Below, piece after piece: positions 47,507-59,879 of a DNA stretch of 64,000 bases (positions within the stretch are counted from its first letter, which is position 1; each line of letters starts with the position of its first letter). A program made the translations under genes and the position numbers. The notes under the pieces are model-generated. The model made no database searches, was not told where the DNA came from, and saw only the letters and a list, made by a program, of their open reading frames with translations. This DNA comes from Neorhizobium sp. SHOUNA12A (lineage in GTDB: Bacteria > Pseudomonadota > Alphaproteobacteria > Rhizobiales > Rhizobiaceae), in assembly GCF_023006505.1 (NCBI RefSeq), contig NZ_JALBGV010000010.1, positions 61,512 to 125,511 on the forward strand, in the 5' to 3' direction.

Positions 47507-48055
47507 ATGGCTGGTAGTGTGAACAAGGTAATCCTGGTGGGGAATGTGGGGGCTGATCCTGAAATCCGCCGGACGCAGGACGGCCGGCCGATCGCCAACC
47601 TTCGCATCGCCACGTCCGAAACCTGGCGTGATCGCAACAATGGCGAACGCCGCGAGAAGACCGAATGGCACACGGTCGTCGTCTTCAACGAGGGCCTCTG
47701 CAAGGTCGTCGAACAATATGTGAAAAAGGGCGCCAAGCTTTATATCGAAGGCGCGCTGCAGACCCGCAAGTGGCAGGACCAGACAGGCAACGACCGCTAT
47801 TCGACGGAAATCGTGCTCCAGGGCTTCAACTCGACGCTGACTATGCTGGACGGTCGCGGCGAGGGCGGCGGCGACCGTGGTGGTGCTGGCGGCAATCGTG
47901 TCGGCAATGACTTCGGCGGCAACGATTTTGGCGGCGGTGACGACTACGAGCGCCGGCCCGCTGCGGGCGGTGCGAGCCGGGGAGGTCAGTCCTCCGGCGG
48001 TCAGCCGGCAGGCGGCAATTTCTCCCGTGATCTCGACGACGACATCCCGTTTTGA
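47507..48055 (+). CDS. ssb: Single-stranded DNA-binding protein
   Basis: 182 residues. The ATG at 47507 follows GAGGTGACGAAT. The OB fold starts MAGSVNKVILVGNVGADPEI and includes the ssDNA-contact aromatics (ATSETW, EKTEWHTVVVF, KWQDQTG). A Gly-rich linker follows, ending in the protein-interaction tip DLDDDIPF. Divergent from uvrA and probably sharing its SOS box. Confidence 0.97.
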   Translation: MAGSVNKVILVGNVGADPEIRRTQDGRPIANLRIATSETWRDRNNGERREKTEWHTVVVFNEGLCKVVEQYVKKGAKLYIEGALQTRKWQDQTGNDRYSTEIVLQGFNSTLTMLDGRGEGGGDRGGAGGNRVGNDFGGNDFGGGDDYERRPAAGGASRGGQSSGGQPAGGNFSRDLDDDIPF

Positions 48056-48104
48056 TCTGTCGGTTACCATCGATCTTTGAAATGGCAGCTGCCTGAATTG
48101 CTGT

Positions 48105-49256
48105 TCAGGCGGCCGCCTTGTCGGCGAGCATCGCGACCAGGACGTCTGATTGCGATAGAATGCCCACCAGTTTGTTGTTCTCCCGGGTGACCGGCAGGTA
48201 GTGCAGCCCCTCTTCGGCAAAGATGACGATCGCATCTGCGATCGGCGTGGTCGGGCCAACCGTCCTGACCGGCGCTGTCATGATGTCCTTGACCGTGTCG
48301 TTCGGTGCGCTGGCGCCCGACAGGACGAGGCGCATACGCTGGGCAAAGCCGATTTTCGGCCGACCTCTCGTCCAGTTCGCCTTGTCGAGAAAATCTGTCT
48401 GGGTGACGATCCCCACCACTTCCGCCCTGTCGTTGGTAACCGGCAGGGCCTTGAAATGGTGGGCGCGCATCAGGTCGTGCGCCTCCTTCAGGGTATTGTC
48501 GGGTGCGACCGCCACCACGTCGCGCGACATGATGCTGGCGCAATCGAGGTGGCCGGCGCGCCGGCGATAGGAGCGCAATTCCGTCCGGCGCAGGATCGTT
48601 TCGAGGTCGTCGCGATCGATATCCAGGAACTCGTCGTATTCTTTCAGGACATCGTCGAGGTCGGCGGAGGTAAAGCCGATGCGCTGGATCGAGGCGGGAT
48701 CTCTCGTGCCGTGATCGGCCGCCGCCGGCTTGGCCGCGTGCGGGTAACGACGTCCTGTCAGATTGTTGAAGGCCAGCGCGATCAGCAGCAGGACGAGCGA
48801 ATTGCCGGCGACCGGCCAGATCACGAAACCGTATCCGAGTTCATGGATCGTCGGTCCGCCGAGCACTGCGGTCAGCGCGATCGCGCCGCTCGGGGGATGC
48901 AGGCAGCGAAGCGTCATCATCGCCGCGATGGCAACGGCGATCGCCACCGCCGAGGCCAGGAACGGATTGGTTATCAAAAGAGCGGCGGTCACGCCGACCA
49001 GGGCGGCGACGATATTGCCGCCAATGATCGACCAGGGCTGTGCAAGCGGGCTGGAAGGCACTGCAAACAGCAGCACGGCCGAAGCCCCCATAGGGGCGAC
49101 CAGTGCCGGAAGCGTTGCATCTGCCTTCAAAGCCAGGCTTCCCAGCAGTCCGGTCACCAGAATGCCGGCGAGCGCGCCAAGCGCTGCACGCAATCTTTCC
49201 TTGGGGCTGACGGGGGTGGCTTCCGGCAGGAGCCGGCGCAACATGCGGCGCATCAT
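48105..49256 (-). CDS. HPP-family membrane protein with tandem CBS domains
   Basis: 383 residues. The N-terminal half has four hydrophobic segments and the name-giving motif RCLHPPSGAIALTAVLGG. The C-terminal half carries two CBS domains (around CASIMSRDVVAVAPDN and VKDIMTAPVRTVGPTTPIAD), which usually bind adenosine nucleotides and gate a channel or transporter. HPP proteins have been linked to nitrite transport in chloroplasts and cyanobacteria; the bacterial substrate is not settled. Confidence 0.88.
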   Translation of the reverse strand: MMRRMLRRLLPEATPVSPKERLRAALGALAGILVTGLLGSLALKADATLPALVAPMGASAVLLFAVPSSPLAQPWSIIGGNIVAALVGVTAALLITNPFLASAVAIAVAIAAMMTLRCLHPPSGAIALTAVLGGPTIHELGYGFVIWPVAGNSLVLLLIALAFNNLTGRRYPHAAKPAAADHGTRDPASIQRIGFTSADLDDVLKEYDEFLDIDRDDLETILRRTELRSYRRRAGHLDCASIMSRDVVAVAPDNTLKEAHDLMRAHHFKALPVTNDRAEVVGIVTQTDFLDKANWTRGRPKIGFAQRMRLVLSGASAPNDTVKDIMTAPVRTVGPTTPIADAIVIFAEEGLHYLPVTRENNKLVGILSQSDVLVAMLADKAAA

Positions 49257-49359
49257 GGAGACCTTCGAGTGAGGTGGGGTTGAATCGCGTTTTAGCAGAA
49301 AATTCCGCTCTGTCGCCCGGGTCTTACCGAAGGGTGCGTCCTACCCGAAGAGTGCGGGC

Positions 49360-49989
49360 CTAAAGATTGAAGGCCGAGCGTACTCCGTCGACGACGAACT
49401 GGACGGAGAGCGCCGCAAGGATCACGCCGAGCAGACGGGTGAGGATTGCCCGTCCGGTGACCCCGAGAAAACGGTCGAGCCGTTCGGCGACCAATAGCGT
49501 TGCGTAGACGAGCAGCATGATCAGCGCGATGACGCCGATAAGAAGCGCCCGGTCGAGAATGCCGGGCAGGGTGCCGGAAAGCAGGACTGTGGCTGAGATC
49601 GCGCCCGGACCGGCAATCAGCGGCAACGCCAGCGGAAACACCGCGATATTGTGGATATGGTCGATGGTGATTGCGGCCTGGGACGTCTTTTCCTTCCGCT
49701 CCTGGCGTTTCTCGAACACCATTTCGAAGGAGATCCAGAAGAGCAGCAGGCCGCCGGCAATGCGGAAGGCGCCGATCGATATGCCGAGCAGCCCGAGCAC
49801 GCTCGAACCGAACAGCGCAAAGACGGCGAGGATGCCGAAGGCGATCAGCGATCCTCGGAAGGCGACCTGGCGCCGCTGAAGGGCAGTCATGCCGACGGTC
49901 AGGCCCAGAAAGACCGGCGCCAGCCCGGGCGGGTCGAGTGTCACGAGCATCGTGGTCAGGGCATTGACCAGCATATCGGGGGTCGCCAT
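49360..49989 (-). CDS. MarC family (UPF0056) membrane protein
   Basis: 209 residues with six hydrophobic helices. Family markers are TLDPPGLAPVFLGLT near the N terminus and FRIAGGLLLFWISFEMVF in the middle, followed by PLALPLIAGPGAISATVLL. The function is unknown; the once proposed link to multiple antibiotic resistance was not confirmed. Confidence 0.9.
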   Translation of the reverse strand: MATPDMLVNALTTMLVTLDPPGLAPVFLGLTVGMTALQRRQVAFRGSLIAFGILAVFALFGSSVLGLLGISIGAFRIAGGLLLFWISFEMVFEKRQERKEKTSQAAITIDHIHNIAVFPLALPLIAGPGAISATVLLSGTLPGILDRALLIGVIALIMLLVYATLLVAERLDRFLGVTGRAILTRLLGVILAALSVQFVVDGVRSAFNL

Positions 49990-50216
49990 ATCCTCTCCCT
50001 GTCAGGCTGCAATCCTTGCAGTCGCATGCGAAGATTGTTAGGACAGGCCGGCAGCGAAAGAAAGCCCACCCCGTCAGCGTCGCGGCATGTTTCGACCTTG
50101 TTCAAAAGCCGTGTTAAAGCCGCAAAAGCTGTTCAAAACCATTGTGGAAATTGGCGCTCGGAACCGCTTTCCGCTATAAAAAAGAAACTGATTCCGAACA
50201 GAGATCGTGATCCGAT

Positions 50217-53033
<2,817 letters not shown>

Positions 53034-53063
53034 GCCGCATTCCCCCTAAAAACCGGGCACACT

Positions 53064-53097
53064 AAAAAGCCGGAGGATGAAAATCCTCCGGCTTTTG
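53064..53097 (+). terminator. Rho-independent terminator after gyrA
   Basis: AGCCGGAGGAT (53068-53078), a GAAA tetraloop, ATCCTCCGGCT (53083-53093) and TTTTGTTT. An A-run on the 5' side makes it potentially bidirectional, serving the leftward small genes too. Confidence 0.92.
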
Positions 53098-53152
53098 TTT
53101 GAACCGCTTGCGACGGGAAAGTCTGTGAAGGCGGTTCGCTACAGTGAAATCG

Positions 53153-53296
53153 TCAGAATGCGCTGTGACGGCGCGCGAAATCCCTGAAATCCTTCATGTC
53201 GGCACGTTCGCGCTGGAGCTCGGAAATCGTTGAGGCCACGGAAGCCACGAACATGATGCTGATCAAACCTGCAAGTACTGTCAACGTCACGAACAT
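53153..53296 (-). CDS. Small single-pass membrane protein (47 aa)
   Basis: ATG at 53296 behind AAAGGATCCCC, stop at 53153. The product begins MFVTLTVLAGLISIMFVASV, a single hydrophobic helix, followed by a charged tail containing ISELQRERADMKDFRDFARR. Its size, good ribosome site and amphipathic basic tail favour a real gene. No function recognised. Second of the leftward tiny ORFs between gyrA and coaD. Confidence 0.6.
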   Translation of the reverse strand: MFVTLTVLAGLISIMFVASVASTISELQRERADMKDFRDFARRHSAF

Positions 53297-53325
53297 GGGG
53301 ATCCTTTCTGGTCCGTGTATCCGCC

Positions 53326-53481
53326 TCAGTAGTACGAGAGATCGCTATAACGACCCGTTACCTGCGGATAATTCAGATCTGCCAATTGGGATTTATCTTG
53401 ATAAAGGGTTACTGTTGCCGTCAGCATCACCGCAATCATGGCCGTCCAAACCAGGTTGATCATGGTGATCTTGTCCAGCAT
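53326..53481 (-). CDS. Small single-pass membrane protein (51 aa)
   Basis: ATG at 53481 behind AAGGAAAACGATC; the frame is open 30 bp upstream. The product has one hydrophobic helix (MINLVWTAMIAVMLTATVTL) and a polar tail rich in Tyr, ending in RYSDLSYY. It lies just upstream of the 47-residue ORF, with a 29-bp gap. No family recognised. Confidence 0.55.
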   Translation of the reverse strand: MLDKITMINLVWTAMIAVMLTATVTLYQDKSQLADLNYPQVTGRYSDLSYY

Positions 53482-53641
53482 GATCGTTTTCCTTCTCGCG
53501 ATCATCGCCATCTGTCCTTCTTGTTAGCCTGAACGCGCACCGCGCAAACAGGTTCCACCGCATTTTGAGAGATACTTAACCTTGCCGCTCTGAAGCCTCC
53601 TTGAATGCTCTGTTCATCTGGCGTTCAGAATTCAAAGTCTT

Positions 53642-53728
53642 TCAGGCTTCTTCCGATCCGAAGGCGACAACGAAAGCCTCCAGTGCAAAAGCGAGAACCA
53701 CCGCTCCCATCACCATCAAAGCCAGCAT
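53642..53728 (-). CDS. Possible 28-residue hydrophobic peptide
   Basis: ATG at 53728, stop at 53642. The peptide MLALMVMGAVVLAFALEAFV is almost entirely hydrophobic and ends in a short acidic tail (SEEA). GGAG stands about 12 bases before the ATG, a little far. It could be the first of a run of leftward small membrane peptides, but it could also be chance. Confidence 0.35.
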   Translation of the reverse strand: MLALMVMGAVVLAFALEAFVVAFGSEEA

Positions 53729-53916
53729 TTGTCGTCGTTTCTCCCGAGATACGGACGGGTCATTCACCCGCCACGATCGTCATAAGACCACAGGGCCGCT
53801 GAAACGCCCTTGAACGGGCCATTCATCTTTCGTTCAGAATTGCGAGATGCTTGCGGTAGAGCGGCTTCCGTGACAAAAGGCGTCAAAATTTCGCTGAAAC
53901 AGGCCCGGACCTCGGC

Positions 53917-54411
53917 ATGACAACTGCTTTTTATCCCGGTTCTTTCGATCCGATGACACACGGCCATCTGGACGTGCTTGTCCAGGCGCTGAATGTCGCG
54001 GACACGGTGATCGTCGCGATCGGCATTCATCCGGGCAAGGTGCCGATGTTCACCTTCGAGGAGCGGGCCGAACTCATCAGGGCGTCGCTTGCAGAGGCGC
54101 TGCCGGACAGGGCGGGCCATGTTTCGGTCGTTTCATTCGACAAGCTGGTGGTTGACGCCGCCCGCGCCAACGGCGCTGGGCTTCTGATCCGAGGCCTGCG
54201 CGATGGCACCGATCTCGATTATGAAATGCAGATGGCTGGCATGAACCGGCAGATGGCGCCGGATATCCAGACTGTTTTCCTACCGGCCGGCACCGCCTCG
54301 CGGCCCATTACGGCCACATTGGTCCGGCAGATCGCGGCCATGGGCGGCGACGTCAGCGCCTTCGTGCCTGCCGCGGTCCTCAAGGCCCTGAACAACAAGC
54401 TGAAACGCTGA
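53917..54411 (+). CDS. coaD: Phosphopantetheine adenylyltransferase
   Basis: Penultimate step of coenzyme A synthesis. 164 residues. The nucleotidyltransferase motif [17 protein letters not shown] lies at the N terminus (TxGHxD type) and [19 protein letters not shown] is in the C-terminal part, with [19 protein letters not shown] in the middle. First of a rightward run coaD, two cyclophilins, queA, tgt. Confidence 0.96.
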   Translation: MTTAFYPGSFDPMTHGHLDVLVQALNVADTVIVAIGIHPGKVPMFTFEERAELIRASLAEALPDRAGHVSVVSFDKLVVDAARANGAGLLIRGLRDGTDLDYEMQMAGMNRQMAPDIQTVFLPAGTASRPITATLVRQIAAMGGDVSAFVPAAVLKALNNKLKR

Positions 54412-54438
54412 TCGTTTCCGAACCCCGGAGTTCTTCCC

Positions 54439-55011
54439 ATGAGACTGCTTCGTCTTGCCGTTGCCGGCGCTTTTGCACTCGCTTCGATGGTCCTGCCGGC
54501 TCTTGCCGCGCCGGATGACTTCCTGACCATCCAGCTGAAGGATGGCCCGGTGGTGATCCAGTTGATGCCGGAAGTCGCGCCGAAACATGTGGCGCAGATC
54601 AAGGCGCTCGCCGCCAAGGGCGAATACGACAACGTCGTCTTCCACCGCGTCATCAACGGCTTCATGGCCCAGACGGGCGACGTGCAGTTCGGCAAGCAGG
54701 GCGGCAAAAGCTTCAACCCGGCCCGCGCCGGCATGGGCGGTTCTGAAATGCCCAACATTCCGGCCGAATTCTCGAAGGTACCGTTCGAGCGCGGCATCGT
54801 CGGCATGGCGCGCTCGCAGGATCCGAATTCCGCGAACTCGCAATTCTTCATCATGTTCACCAAATATCCGAGCCTGGACGGCCAGTACACGGCGGTCGGC
54901 AAGGTCGTGTCGGGCATGGAATTCGTCGACAAGATCAAGCGCGGCCAGGGCGGCAACGGCGAAGTCACCGATCCCGACAAGATGATCAAGGTCACTGTCG
55001 GCAAGAAGTAA
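54439..55011 (+). CDS. Exported peptidyl-prolyl cis-trans isomerase (cyclophilin)
   Basis: 190 residues with a signal peptide (RLLRLAVAGAFALASMVLPA, cleaved after ALA). The mature part is a cyclophilin with FHRVINGFMAQTGD and GIVGMARSQDPNSANSQFFI, the active-site stretch. It probably acts on proteins in the periplasm. The gene is followed 78 bp later by a cytosolic paralogue. Confidence 0.93.
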   Translation: MRLLRLAVAGAFALASMVLPALAAPDDFLTIQLKDGPVVIQLMPEVAPKHVAQIKALAAKGEYDNVVFHRVINGFMAQTGDVQFGKQGGKSFNPARAGMGGSEMPNIPAEFSKVPFERGIVGMARSQDPNSANSQFFIMFTKYPSLDGQYTAVGKVVSGMEFVDKIKRGQGGNGEVTDPDKMIKVTVGKK

Positions 55012-55089
55012 GCGCCCAAAAGGCGAAGAACTAAACGAAGGGCGCCCCGTCGCGGACGACAATCGGGCGCCGAATTAAGGAGAAAGCAC

Positions 55090-55599
55090 ATGGCCGAGAT
55101 CAAGGATCCGGAAAACACCCTCATTGTGGAAACCACCAAGGGCAAGGTTGTCATTTCGTTGCTTCCGGATCTGGCGCCGGGCCACGTTGCCCGCATCAAG
55201 GAACTCGCCCGCGAAAATGCCTATGACGGCGTCGTTTTCCACCGCGTCATTCCCGATTTCATGGCCCAGACGGGTGACGTGAAGTTCGGCAAGCAGGGCT
55301 CCGAGAGCTTCAACCCGGCTCGTGCCGGCATGGGCGGCTCGGAAAAGCCGGACCTGAAGGCTGAATTCTCCGCCGTTCCGCATGTACGCGGCACGTGCTC
55401 CATGGCCCGTTCGCAGAGCCCGAACTCGGCCAATTCGCAGTTCTTCATCTGCTTCACCGATGCACCGTGGCTGAACAAGCAGTACACCGTGTGGGGCCAG
55501 GTCATCGAAGGCATGGACTTCATCGACCAGATCAAGAAGGGCGAGCCGGTCAAGGATCCGGACTCGATCGTTTCGGTCCGCGTCGCCGCCGACGTCTGA
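55090..55599 (+). CDS. ppiB: Cytosolic peptidyl-prolyl cis-trans isomerase (cyclophilin B type)
   Basis: 169 residues without signal peptide, with the same cyclophilin motifs (FHRVIPDFMAQTGD and SMARSQSPNSANSQFFICFT). It is clearly a paralogue of the preceding exported protein, arisen by duplication. The ATG follows AAGGAGAAAGCAC. Confidence 0.94.
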   Translation: MAEIKDPENTLIVETTKGKVVISLLPDLAPGHVARIKELARENAYDGVVFHRVIPDFMAQTGDVKFGKQGSESFNPARAGMGGSEKPDLKAEFSAVPHVRGTCSMARSQSPNSANSQFFICFTDAPWLNKQYTVWGQVIEGMDFIDQIKKGEPVKDPDSIVSVRVAADV

Positions 55600-55662
55600 T
55601 CTCGACGGAATGAATAGCCCGCTCCGTCTGTCGGCGGGGCGGGTTTCGCTTTTGGAAAATCC

Positions 55663-56748
55663 ATGCGCGTCGATCTCTTCGACTTCGATCTCCCGGAAGA
55701 AAATATCGCACTCAGGCCCGCCAGCCCGCGCGACAGCGCCCGGCTGCTTGTCGTCCGGCCGGAGAGTGAACCGGTGCTTGCCGATCACCGCGTGTCCGAT
55801 CTGCCGGCTTTCCTGAAACCGGGCGACGCGCTGGTCTTCAACGACACCAAGGTTATACCGGCGCAGCTGGAAGGCATCCGCCATCGCGAAGGAGCGGGCG
55901 GCCAGCAGGTTTCCGCGACGCTGCACATGCGCGTCGCCCCCGATCGCTGGAAGGCCTTCGCCAAGCCTGGAAAACGCATCAAGACCGGCGACCGGATCGA
56001 ATTCGGTGATAGTGGCAATGCCTGCCTGATCGGTTCGCTTGCCGCAACCGTGGAAGACAAGGGCGAGGGCGGTGAAGTCACCCTGCGCTTCGATCTTTCC
56101 GGCCCGGCACTCGACGAAGCGATCATGGCGGTCGGGCACATTCCGCTGCCACCCTATATTGCCGCCAAGCGCCCGGAAGATGCACAGGACCAAAAGGACT
56201 ACCAGACCATCTATGCCCGCGAGGAGGGCGCCGTCGCGGCACCGACTGCGGGCCTGCACTTTACGCCGGAGCTTTTCGCGGCACTCGACGCCGCAGGCAT
56301 CGAGCGGCATTTCGTGACGCTGCATGTCGGGGCAGGGACCTTCCTGCCGGTCAAGGCCGACGACACGACTGAGCACAAGATGCATCAGGAGATCGGCCAC
56401 GTCAGCGCCGAGACAGCGGCGCGGCTGAATGCGGTGAAACGCGCTGGCGGGCGCATCGTCTGCGTCGGCACCACCTCGCTGCGGCTGATCGAAAGCGCCG
56501 CTGCCGATGACGGCACGATAAAACCCTGGAGCGGCGCGACCGGCATATTCATCACGCCGGGCTACCGCTTCAAGGCGGTCGATATGCTGATGACCAATTT
56601 CCACCTGCCGCGATCGACGCTGTTCATGCTCGTTTCGGCCTTCTGCGGTCTGGAGACGATGCGGGCGGCCTATTCCCACGCGATCGAAACCGGTTACCGC
56701 TTTTACTCCTATGGCGATTCCAGCCTTCTTTTCCGGGACAACCGATGA
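55663..56748 (+). CDS. queA: tRNA preQ1(34) S-adenosylmethionine ribosyltransferase-isomerase
   Basis: Transfers and rearranges the ribosyl part of AdoMet onto preQ1 in tRNA, giving epoxyqueuosine. 361 residues. Family motifs are [20 protein letters not shown] at the start, [22 protein letters not shown] and [17 protein letters not shown]. It ends in an ATGA overlap with tgt, its pathway partner. Confidence 0.96.
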   Translation: MRVDLFDFDLPEENIALRPASPRDSARLLVVRPESEPVLADHRVSDLPAFLKPGDALVFNDTKVIPAQLEGIRHREGAGGQQVSATLHMRVAPDRWKAFAKPGKRIKTGDRIEFGDSGNACLIGSLAATVEDKGEGGEVTLRFDLSGPALDEAIMAVGHIPLPPYIAAKRPEDAQDQKDYQTIYAREEGAVAAPTAGLHFTPELFAALDAAGIERHFVTLHVGAGTFLPVKADDTTEHKMHQEIGHVSAETAARLNAVKRAGGRIVCVGTTSLRLIESAAADDGTIKPWSGATGIFITPGYRFKAVDMLMTNFHLPRSTLFMLVSAFCGLETMRAAYSHAIETGYRFYSYGDSSLLFRDNR

Positions 56749-57875
56749 CCGAGACTTTCCAGTTCAATCTCAAGGCCACCGATGGCGGCGCGCGGCTCGG
56801 TGAGATTACCATGCCGCGGGGCACGATCCGCACCCCGGCCTTCATGCCGGTCGGCACGGTCGGCACCGTCAAGGCCATGTATCTCGACCAGGTGCGCGAT
56901 ACCGGCGCCGATATCATTCTCGGCAATACCTACCACCTGATGCTGCGCCCGGGTGCGGAGCGCGTCGCGCGGCTGGGCGGTCTGCATGAACTGATCCGCT
57001 GGAAACATCCGATCCTCACCGATAGCGGTGGTTTCCAGGTCATGTCGCTGTCGGGGCTTCGAAAGCTCGACGAGAAGGGCGTCACCTTCAAGAGCCATGT
57101 GGACGGCAGCCTGCATCATATGTCGCCGGAGCGTTCGATCGAGATTCAGGGCCTGCTCGGCTCCGACATCCAGATGCAGCTCGACGAATGCGTGGCGCTG
57201 CCTGCCGAGCCCAAGGAGATCGAACGGGCGATGGAACTGTCGCTGCGCTGGGCCGAGCGCTGCCGCGCCGCTTTCGGCGATCAGCCGGGTAAGGCGATGT
57301 TCGGCATCGTCCAGGGCGGCGACCAGCCTGAGCTTCGCATTCGCTCTGCCGAAGGGCTGAAACAGCTCGACCTGAAGGGCTATGCGGTCGGCGGCCTTGC
57401 CGTCGGCGAGCCGCAGGACGTCATGCTGAAGATGCTCGAAACCACGCTTCCCATTCTGCCGTTCGAAAAGCCGCGTTACCTGATGGGCGTCGGCACGCCG
57501 GACGACATGCTGAAATCGGTGGCGCGCGGCATCGACATGTTCGATTGCGTGATGCCGACCCGTTCGGGCCGCCACGGGCTTGCCTTCACCCGGCGCGGCA
57601 AGGTCAATATCCGCAATGCCCGCCATGCGGAGGACATGCGGCCGCTGGACGAGGAATCGAACTGCCCGGCGGCGCGCGATTATTCCCGCGCCTATCTGCA
57701 CCACCTGGTGCGAGCCGACGAAGCGCTCGGCGGCATGCTGCTCTCCTGGAACAACCTGAACTATTATCAGGACCTGATGAAGGGCATCCGTCAGGCGATC
57801 GCCGAGGGCCGGTTCGCCGATTTTTATGCCGAAACCCAGGAAATGTGGGCGAAGGGCGATATCGATCCCGTCTGA
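56745..57875 (+). CDS. tgt: Queuine/preQ1 tRNA-ribosyltransferase
   Basis: Exchanges guanine-34 of GUN anticodons for preQ1. 376 residues. Visible are [14 protein letters not shown] with the catalytic base-recognition region, [15 protein letters not shown], the nucleophile region [13 protein letters not shown], and the [18 protein letters not shown] stretch that here reads [16 protein letters not shown]. The zinc-site Cys is seen only in part ([17 protein letters not shown]); the usual CxC pair upstream (CxCxxC) looks incomplete. Coupled to queA. Confidence 0.95.
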   Translation: MTETFQFNLKATDGGARLGEITMPRGTIRTPAFMPVGTVGTVKAMYLDQVRDTGADIILGNTYHLMLRPGAERVARLGGLHELIRWKHPILTDSGGFQVMSLSGLRKLDEKGVTFKSHVDGSLHHMSPERSIEIQGLLGSDIQMQLDECVALPAEPKEIERAMELSLRWAERCRAAFGDQPGKAMFGIVQGGDQPELRIRSAEGLKQLDLKGYAVGGLAVGEPQDVMLKMLETTLPILPFEKPRYLMGVGTPDDMLKSVARGIDMFDCVMPTRSGRHGLAFTRRGKVNIRNARHAEDMRPLDEESNCPAARDYSRAYLHHLVRADEALGGMLLSWNNLNYYQDLMKGIRQAIAEGRFADFYAETQEMWAKGDIDPV

Positions 57876-57886
57876 TCAAACGGGCG

Positions 57887-58312
57887 TCAGATACCCTGGC
57901 TGGCGGTGTTGCGGATCATCCGCACGCCGTTGACCTTGTAGGACCCATCGTCCATCAGCCGCATCTCGTAGATGGCCGTCCAGTCCTTGCCTTCCCTGGC
58001 GCTGATCATCACTTCCTGCAGCACCACTTCACCGCCGCCGATCATCTTCGAGCGGCCGAAGGCATAGTTGCCGGCGTGATAGACCGGCTCGTAGGTTTTC
58101 CGCACCATATCCAGGAACCGATCCTTGTTGGGATAGAGACTGCGGATCCCGGGCGAGGCGAAGAAATAGGCCTTTTCCGCGTCGTCATGCATCAGCGCAG
58201 CGATCTGGCTGGAAATCACCGCCTGCGCATTGGCGACGGGGTCCTCGGCTTTGACGGCGGTAAAGGAACAGAGAGCGAAACACAGAACGACAGCAACAAA
58301 TCGAACCAGCAT
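57887..58312 (-). CDS. DUF4864 exported protein
   Basis: 141 residues. The ATG at 58312 follows GGAGAAAGCCCG. A signal peptide (LVRFVAVVLCFALCSFTAVK) is followed by the DUF4864 pattern: ISSQIAALMHDDAEKAYFFA, SPGIRSLYPNKDRFLDMV, and the MIGGGEVVLQEVMISAREGK strand region. The fold is expected to be NTF2-like/SnoaL-like. Function unknown; periplasmic. It faces the end of tgt with an 11-bp gap. Confidence 0.85.
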   Translation of the reverse strand: MLVRFVAVVLCFALCSFTAVKAEDPVANAQAVISSQIAALMHDDAEKAYFFASPGIRSLYPNKDRFLDMVRKTYEPVYHAGNYAFGRSKMIGGGEVVLQEVMISAREGKDWTAIYEMRLMDDGSYKVNGVRMIRNTASQGI

Positions 58313-58595
58313 CGGGCTTTCTCCAAGGGCGAGCACCAGAAGGCTAGCGCCTTTAGGCGCAAGGAGAAGATGGCGCCTGCAAAATTTTCGCGCAACGCCT
58401 TTCTGGAATGCAAACGAATCCGAATGATTACAGAATGATGACGCGTCGAAGCAGCCCCTGCCGTTATCCGCACGTTTTCGTGATATTCCGCCTGTGGGTG
58501 GCGCAAGGCAGCGTCCCGTTATCGCGGCTTGTCGGTATCCACCGACGCTGTCAGGAATGCAGCGGGAAGTTTGATTCGCCCGGACATGCATTTCG

Positions 58596-59750
58596 ATGAA
58601 AAATCTTTTACCGCCAGCGCTGCTTTATTTCAGCAATGCCATCCTCTTCATTTCGCTGTTCACGCGGTTGCCGGCTATCCAGGCGTCGCTGGGAATCGAC
58701 AAGGCCGGCCTCGGTCTGGCCCTGCTGAGCGCGCCTGTCGGTACCTTTCTCGCTCTGCCACTGGCCGGCCGCATCAACGACCGTCTGACACCGCGGCTGA
58801 CGGCACTCGTCACCTTGCCGATCTGCGCCCTGCTGACGCCGGCGCTGACAATCCTTCCGGTCGCCGGGTTTGTGATCTGTTTCTTTCTGTTCGGTTTTTT
58901 CCGCACCATTTTCGACGTGGCTGCCAACATGATTTCCGCCGGCATAGAGCAGCGGACGGGCCGGAAGGTACTATCCCGCAGCCATGGTTTCTGGTCGGTC
59001 GGCCTGCTGGCCGGCTCTCTTTGTTCGGGCTTCCTGGCCGAAAAGGCGGTGACGCCCTTTGTGCAGCAGACGCTCGCCACCGGTTTCGTCATCGCTGCCT
59101 GTTTGTTCGTCTTCCGGGTTACGCCCAAAGACCCGGCGCCGGAGACGCCGCCCGATCGCAAGGGGCCTGCCTACGTGCTTCCCGACAGGATGATCGTGCT
59201 GATCTGCGTCATGGTTTTCGGCCTCTGCATCGTCGAGGGCGCGGTTTATGACTGGGGCATCTTTTTTCTGCGTGAACAGCTGAAGGCCGATCCGGCGATT
59301 GCCGGCGTGCTTTATGCTGCCTTTACCGTCGGCATGGGGTTGACGCGGCTTTCCGGCGACATGCTGCGGGATAGTTTCGGCTCCATAATCCTGGTGCGTG
59401 CCTCGGCCGTTTCCGTCGCTCTTGGGATTGTACTCCTCGTGGCGATGCCGAGCTTGACACTTGCAGGCGCCGCACTTTTTCTGATCGGTTGCGGCGTGGC
59501 GCTTGCTTTTCCGCTGGCAGTCTCGACGACGATCGCGCTCGGCAAGGGCAGGCCGTCGGAAAACCTTGCGGCGCTGTCGCTGACGCTGATGCTGTCGACG
59601 ATCGGAGTGCCGCCATTGCTCGGCTTCATCGCCGAGCATGTCAGCCTTGTCGCGACCTTCCTGGTATTGCTGCCCTGCGTGCTGGCCAGCTTCCTGATGG
59701 CGCCCGTCGCCGAAGGCCGCCGCCCGTCCTGGCCGCGCCGGCGGAGATAG
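58596..59750 (+). CDS. MFS transporter
   Basis: 384 residues with 12 hydrophobic segments in two six-helix halves. The first cytosolic loop between helices 2 and 3 reads LAGRINDRLTPRLTALVTLP, the MFS motif A position. Residues GFWSVGLLAGSL match the helix-5 motif C area of drug/sugar exporters. The substrate is unknown. The ribosome site is weak. It starts 284 bp upstream of nothing shared and appears monocistronic. Confidence 0.85.
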   Translation: MKNLLPPALLYFSNAILFISLFTRLPAIQASLGIDKAGLGLALLSAPVGTFLALPLAGRINDRLTPRLTALVTLPICALLTPALTILPVAGFVICFFLFGFFRTIFDVAANMISAGIEQRTGRKVLSRSHGFWSVGLLAGSLCSGFLAEKAVTPFVQQTLATGFVIAACLFVFRVTPKDPAPETPPDRKGPAYVLPDRMIVLICVMVFGLCIVEGAVYDWGIFFLREQLKADPAIAGVLYAAFTVGMGLTRLSGDMLRDSFGSIILVRASAVSVALGIVLLVAMPSLTLAGAALFLIGCGVALAFPLAVSTTIALGKGRPSENLAALSLTLMLSTIGVPPLLGFIAEHVSLVATFLVLLPCVLASFLMAPVAEGRRPSWPRRRR

Positions 59751-59879
59751 CCCCATCGGACCCGCCTGAGGGCCCGATCGGACTAGCCTGTGGGAAAGGC
59801 GGGCAGGGGCATGACCCTGCCCATAATTGGCCATAACAGTGGGCGAGGGGTTGAGACCACTGGCCTTAGCCGTTAGACA

